The notes beneath the pieces are model-generated. The model ran no database searches. It saw only the letters and a list, made by a program, of their open reading frames with translations, and was not told where the DNA came from. Of a DNA stretch of 64,000 bases, positions 62,983-64,000 are shown in pieces; within the stretch, counting starts at the first letter, position 1; each line of letters begins with the position of its first letter. The position numbers and the translations under genes were made by a program. The DNA comes from Maribacter sp. PR1 (GTDB taxonomy: Bacteria; Bacteroidota; Bacteroidia; Flavobacteriales; Flavobacteriaceae): contig NZ_JAQPCG010000005.1 in assembly GCF_028464145.1 (NCBI RefSeq), forward strand, positions 186,001 to 250,000, in the 5' to 3' direction.

Positions 62983-63840
62983 ATGAAGAATAAGAAAAAT
63001 TTTGGCGTAAGTACTTGGTTATGGCAATCACCCTTTACCACGGAATCGATATCGTTATTTCCCAAAATTAAGTCCATGGGCTTCGATGTTGTGGAGATTC
63101 CTGTTGAAGATCCGACTTTAATTGACGATAAAGTTGTTAAAGAATCGCTGGCTGCAAATGGCCTTGAACCAACCATATGTATTGTTTTTGGAGATGATAA
63201 AGATTTGACATCAGAGGATACCTCCAAATACCAAAGTTGCTTCGAACATGCTGAAAGATGCTTTTCACTTGCGGCAAATCTAGAAGTTGATTTCGTTGCC
63301 GGTCCACTATACGCAGCAGTGGGTAAGGCCCGTTTGGCACCTGCCGCGGAAAAGAAAGCGGAATGGGGTAGGGCGGTTACCAATTTAAAAACGCTCTCTG
63401 GTATCGCTAAAAATTACGGTTTGGATATCGCCCTGGAACCTTTGAACCGTTTTGAATCAGATTTAATCAACACTGCGAATGATGTAGTACGTCTACTCGA
63501 TGATATTAATGAGAAGAATATGAAAATCATTCTGGATAGTTTCCATATGACCATCGAGGAACAGGATATCCGCCAAGCAATTATTACTGCGGGTAAAAGG
63601 TTGGTACATGTTCAGGTTTCGGAAAATCATCGAGGCATTCCCGGTTCGGGATTGACACCTTGGGGCGAATTCGCAAAAGGATTAAAGGACGTGAAGTATG
63701 AAGGAGCTCTGGTCATAGAAAGCTTTACGCCAGAAATTCCCGAATTGGCAGCGGCTGTAAATATTTGGAAAAAACTGGCGGACACACAGGATGCATTTGC
63801 ATCCGAAGGATTGAAATTTTTAAAGAATACATTTAAGTAA
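62983..63840 (+). CDS. Sugar phosphate isomerase/epimerase family protein (ketose 3-epimerase-like)
   Basis: A 285-residue xylose-isomerase-like TIM barrel. Metal ligands E152 (LEPLNRFESD), D185 (LDSFHM), H209 or nearby (HVQVSENHRG) and E246 (VIESF) match D-psicose/tagatose 3-epimerases. It would epimerise or isomerise a ketose or keto-sugar, probably the product of the upstream dehydrogenase system. It starts 24 bp after the ThuA-dehydrogenase gene and is followed after 11 bp by a Gfo/Idh gene. Confidence 0.9.
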   Translation: MKNKKNFGVSTWLWQSPFTTESISLFPKIKSMGFDVVEIPVEDPTLIDDKVVKESLAANGLEPTICIVFGDDKDLTSEDTSKYQSCFEHAERCFSLAANLEVDFVAGPLYAAVGKARLAPAAEKKAEWGRAVTNLKTLSGIAKNYGLDIALEPLNRFESDLINTANDVVRLLDDINEKNMKIILDSFHMTIEEQDIRQAIITAGKRLVHVQVSENHRGIPGSGLTPWGEFAKGLKDVKYEGALVIESFTPEIPELAAAVNIWKKLADTQDAFASEGLKFLKNTFK

Positions 63841-63851
63841 AATTGAAAAAT

Positions 63852-64000
63852 ATGAGTACGAAGAAAGTGAACGTAGCCATTATCGGTTTAGGTTTTGGGG
63901 CTGAGTTTATTCCCATTTACCAAAAACATCCCAATGCAAACTTGATTGCCGTATGCCAACGAAATGAGACCAAACTCAACGAACTGGCCGATACTTTTAA
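63852..64000 (+). CDS. Gfo/Idh/MocA family oxidoreductase (N-terminal part)
   Basis: The first 49 residues are in the window: MSTKKVNVAIIGLGFGAEF gives the N-terminal Rossmann motif GxGxG/A, followed by IYQKHPNANLIAVCQRNETK, where the NAD(P)-binding strand ends. The frame runs off the right edge. Together with ThuA and a TIM-barrel epimerase this is the usual set for oxidation of disaccharides or inositol-like sugars through 3-keto intermediates. Confidence 0.85.
   Translation, partial: MSTKKVNVAIIGLGFGAEFIPIYQKHPNANLIAVCQRNETKLNELADTF

Overview
The window reads as chromosomal DNA of a Bacteroidota bacterium, most likely a marine Flavobacteriaceae (Maribacter, Zobellia or Arenibacter-like). 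The evidence is the AT-rich sequence, a TonB-dependent receptor with a carboxypeptidase-like N-terminal domain, DUF2141, DUF6090 and PVC-type dehydrogenase proteins, many SPII lipoproteins, few Shine-Dalgarno sequences and TTTG/TAnnTTT-like promoters. No rRNA, tRNA, CRISPR array, phage or insertion sequence was seen.

Layout. 0-11.7 kb is ordinary core or metabolic DNA: a gene tail, a divergent oxyR/dps pair, a DUF1801 protein, DUF2141 next to a TonB-dependent receptor, DoxX, a zinc alcohol dehydrogenase, a membrane-anchored GH113-like mannanase with a PaiB-like flavoprotein, an alpha/beta hydrolase, a truncated haemoglobin preceded by a perfect 16-bp palindrome, and an AraC regulator built from DUF4242, a dead cyclase domain and an HTH.

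11.7-23 kb is an accessory stretch with all genes on the + strand (DinB-like, DUF6090, a membrane protein, a DUF4932-like protein, a serine hydrolase, a CPBP protease, GNAT, an amidohydrolase, a SnoaL-like protein, two more DUF6090 proteins, a nucleotide cyclase). Eight times a conserved ~65-bp element lies 34-95 bp upstream of an otherwise unrelated gene in the same orientation. This gives a cassette-like array of unknown mechanism. Two DUF6090 genes in it have a second kind of repeated leader with three consecutive hairpins.

23-32 kb holds an EEP hydrolase, a decayed VOC gene whose intact paralogue lies at 30.5 kb between two palindromic repeats, a secreted NTF2-like protein, a TPR-cyclase, an S9 peptidase and an atypical SDR. 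32.1-43.1 kb (minus strand) is the most striking part. It is a tight operon of two large histidine kinases with nearly identical catalytic cores but different sensors (one with seven tandem cytosolic sensor modules, one with a periplasmic beta-propeller/Y_Y_Y sensor), a lone receiver, a receiver fused to a class III adenylate cyclase, and a PycTM/DUF5706 membrane protein, the effector family of Pycsar anti-phage systems. The inferred pathway is kinases to receivers to cyclic nucleotide to membrane effector.

44-56.7 kb (minus strand) has an SDR and a probable peptide or N-acyl-amino-acid salvage operon (amidohydrolase, serine hydrolase, M28 peptidase, metallophosphoesterase, three DUF6090 proteins, YfcC carrier), followed by an S51-like peptidase and an RhlE helicase. 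56.8-64 kb has an FAD dehydrogenase and an AraC regulator, divergent from a sugar-oxidation operon (ThuA/PVC dehydrogenase/cupredoxin lipoprotein, TIM-barrel epimerase, Gfo/Idh oxidoreductase running off the window end).
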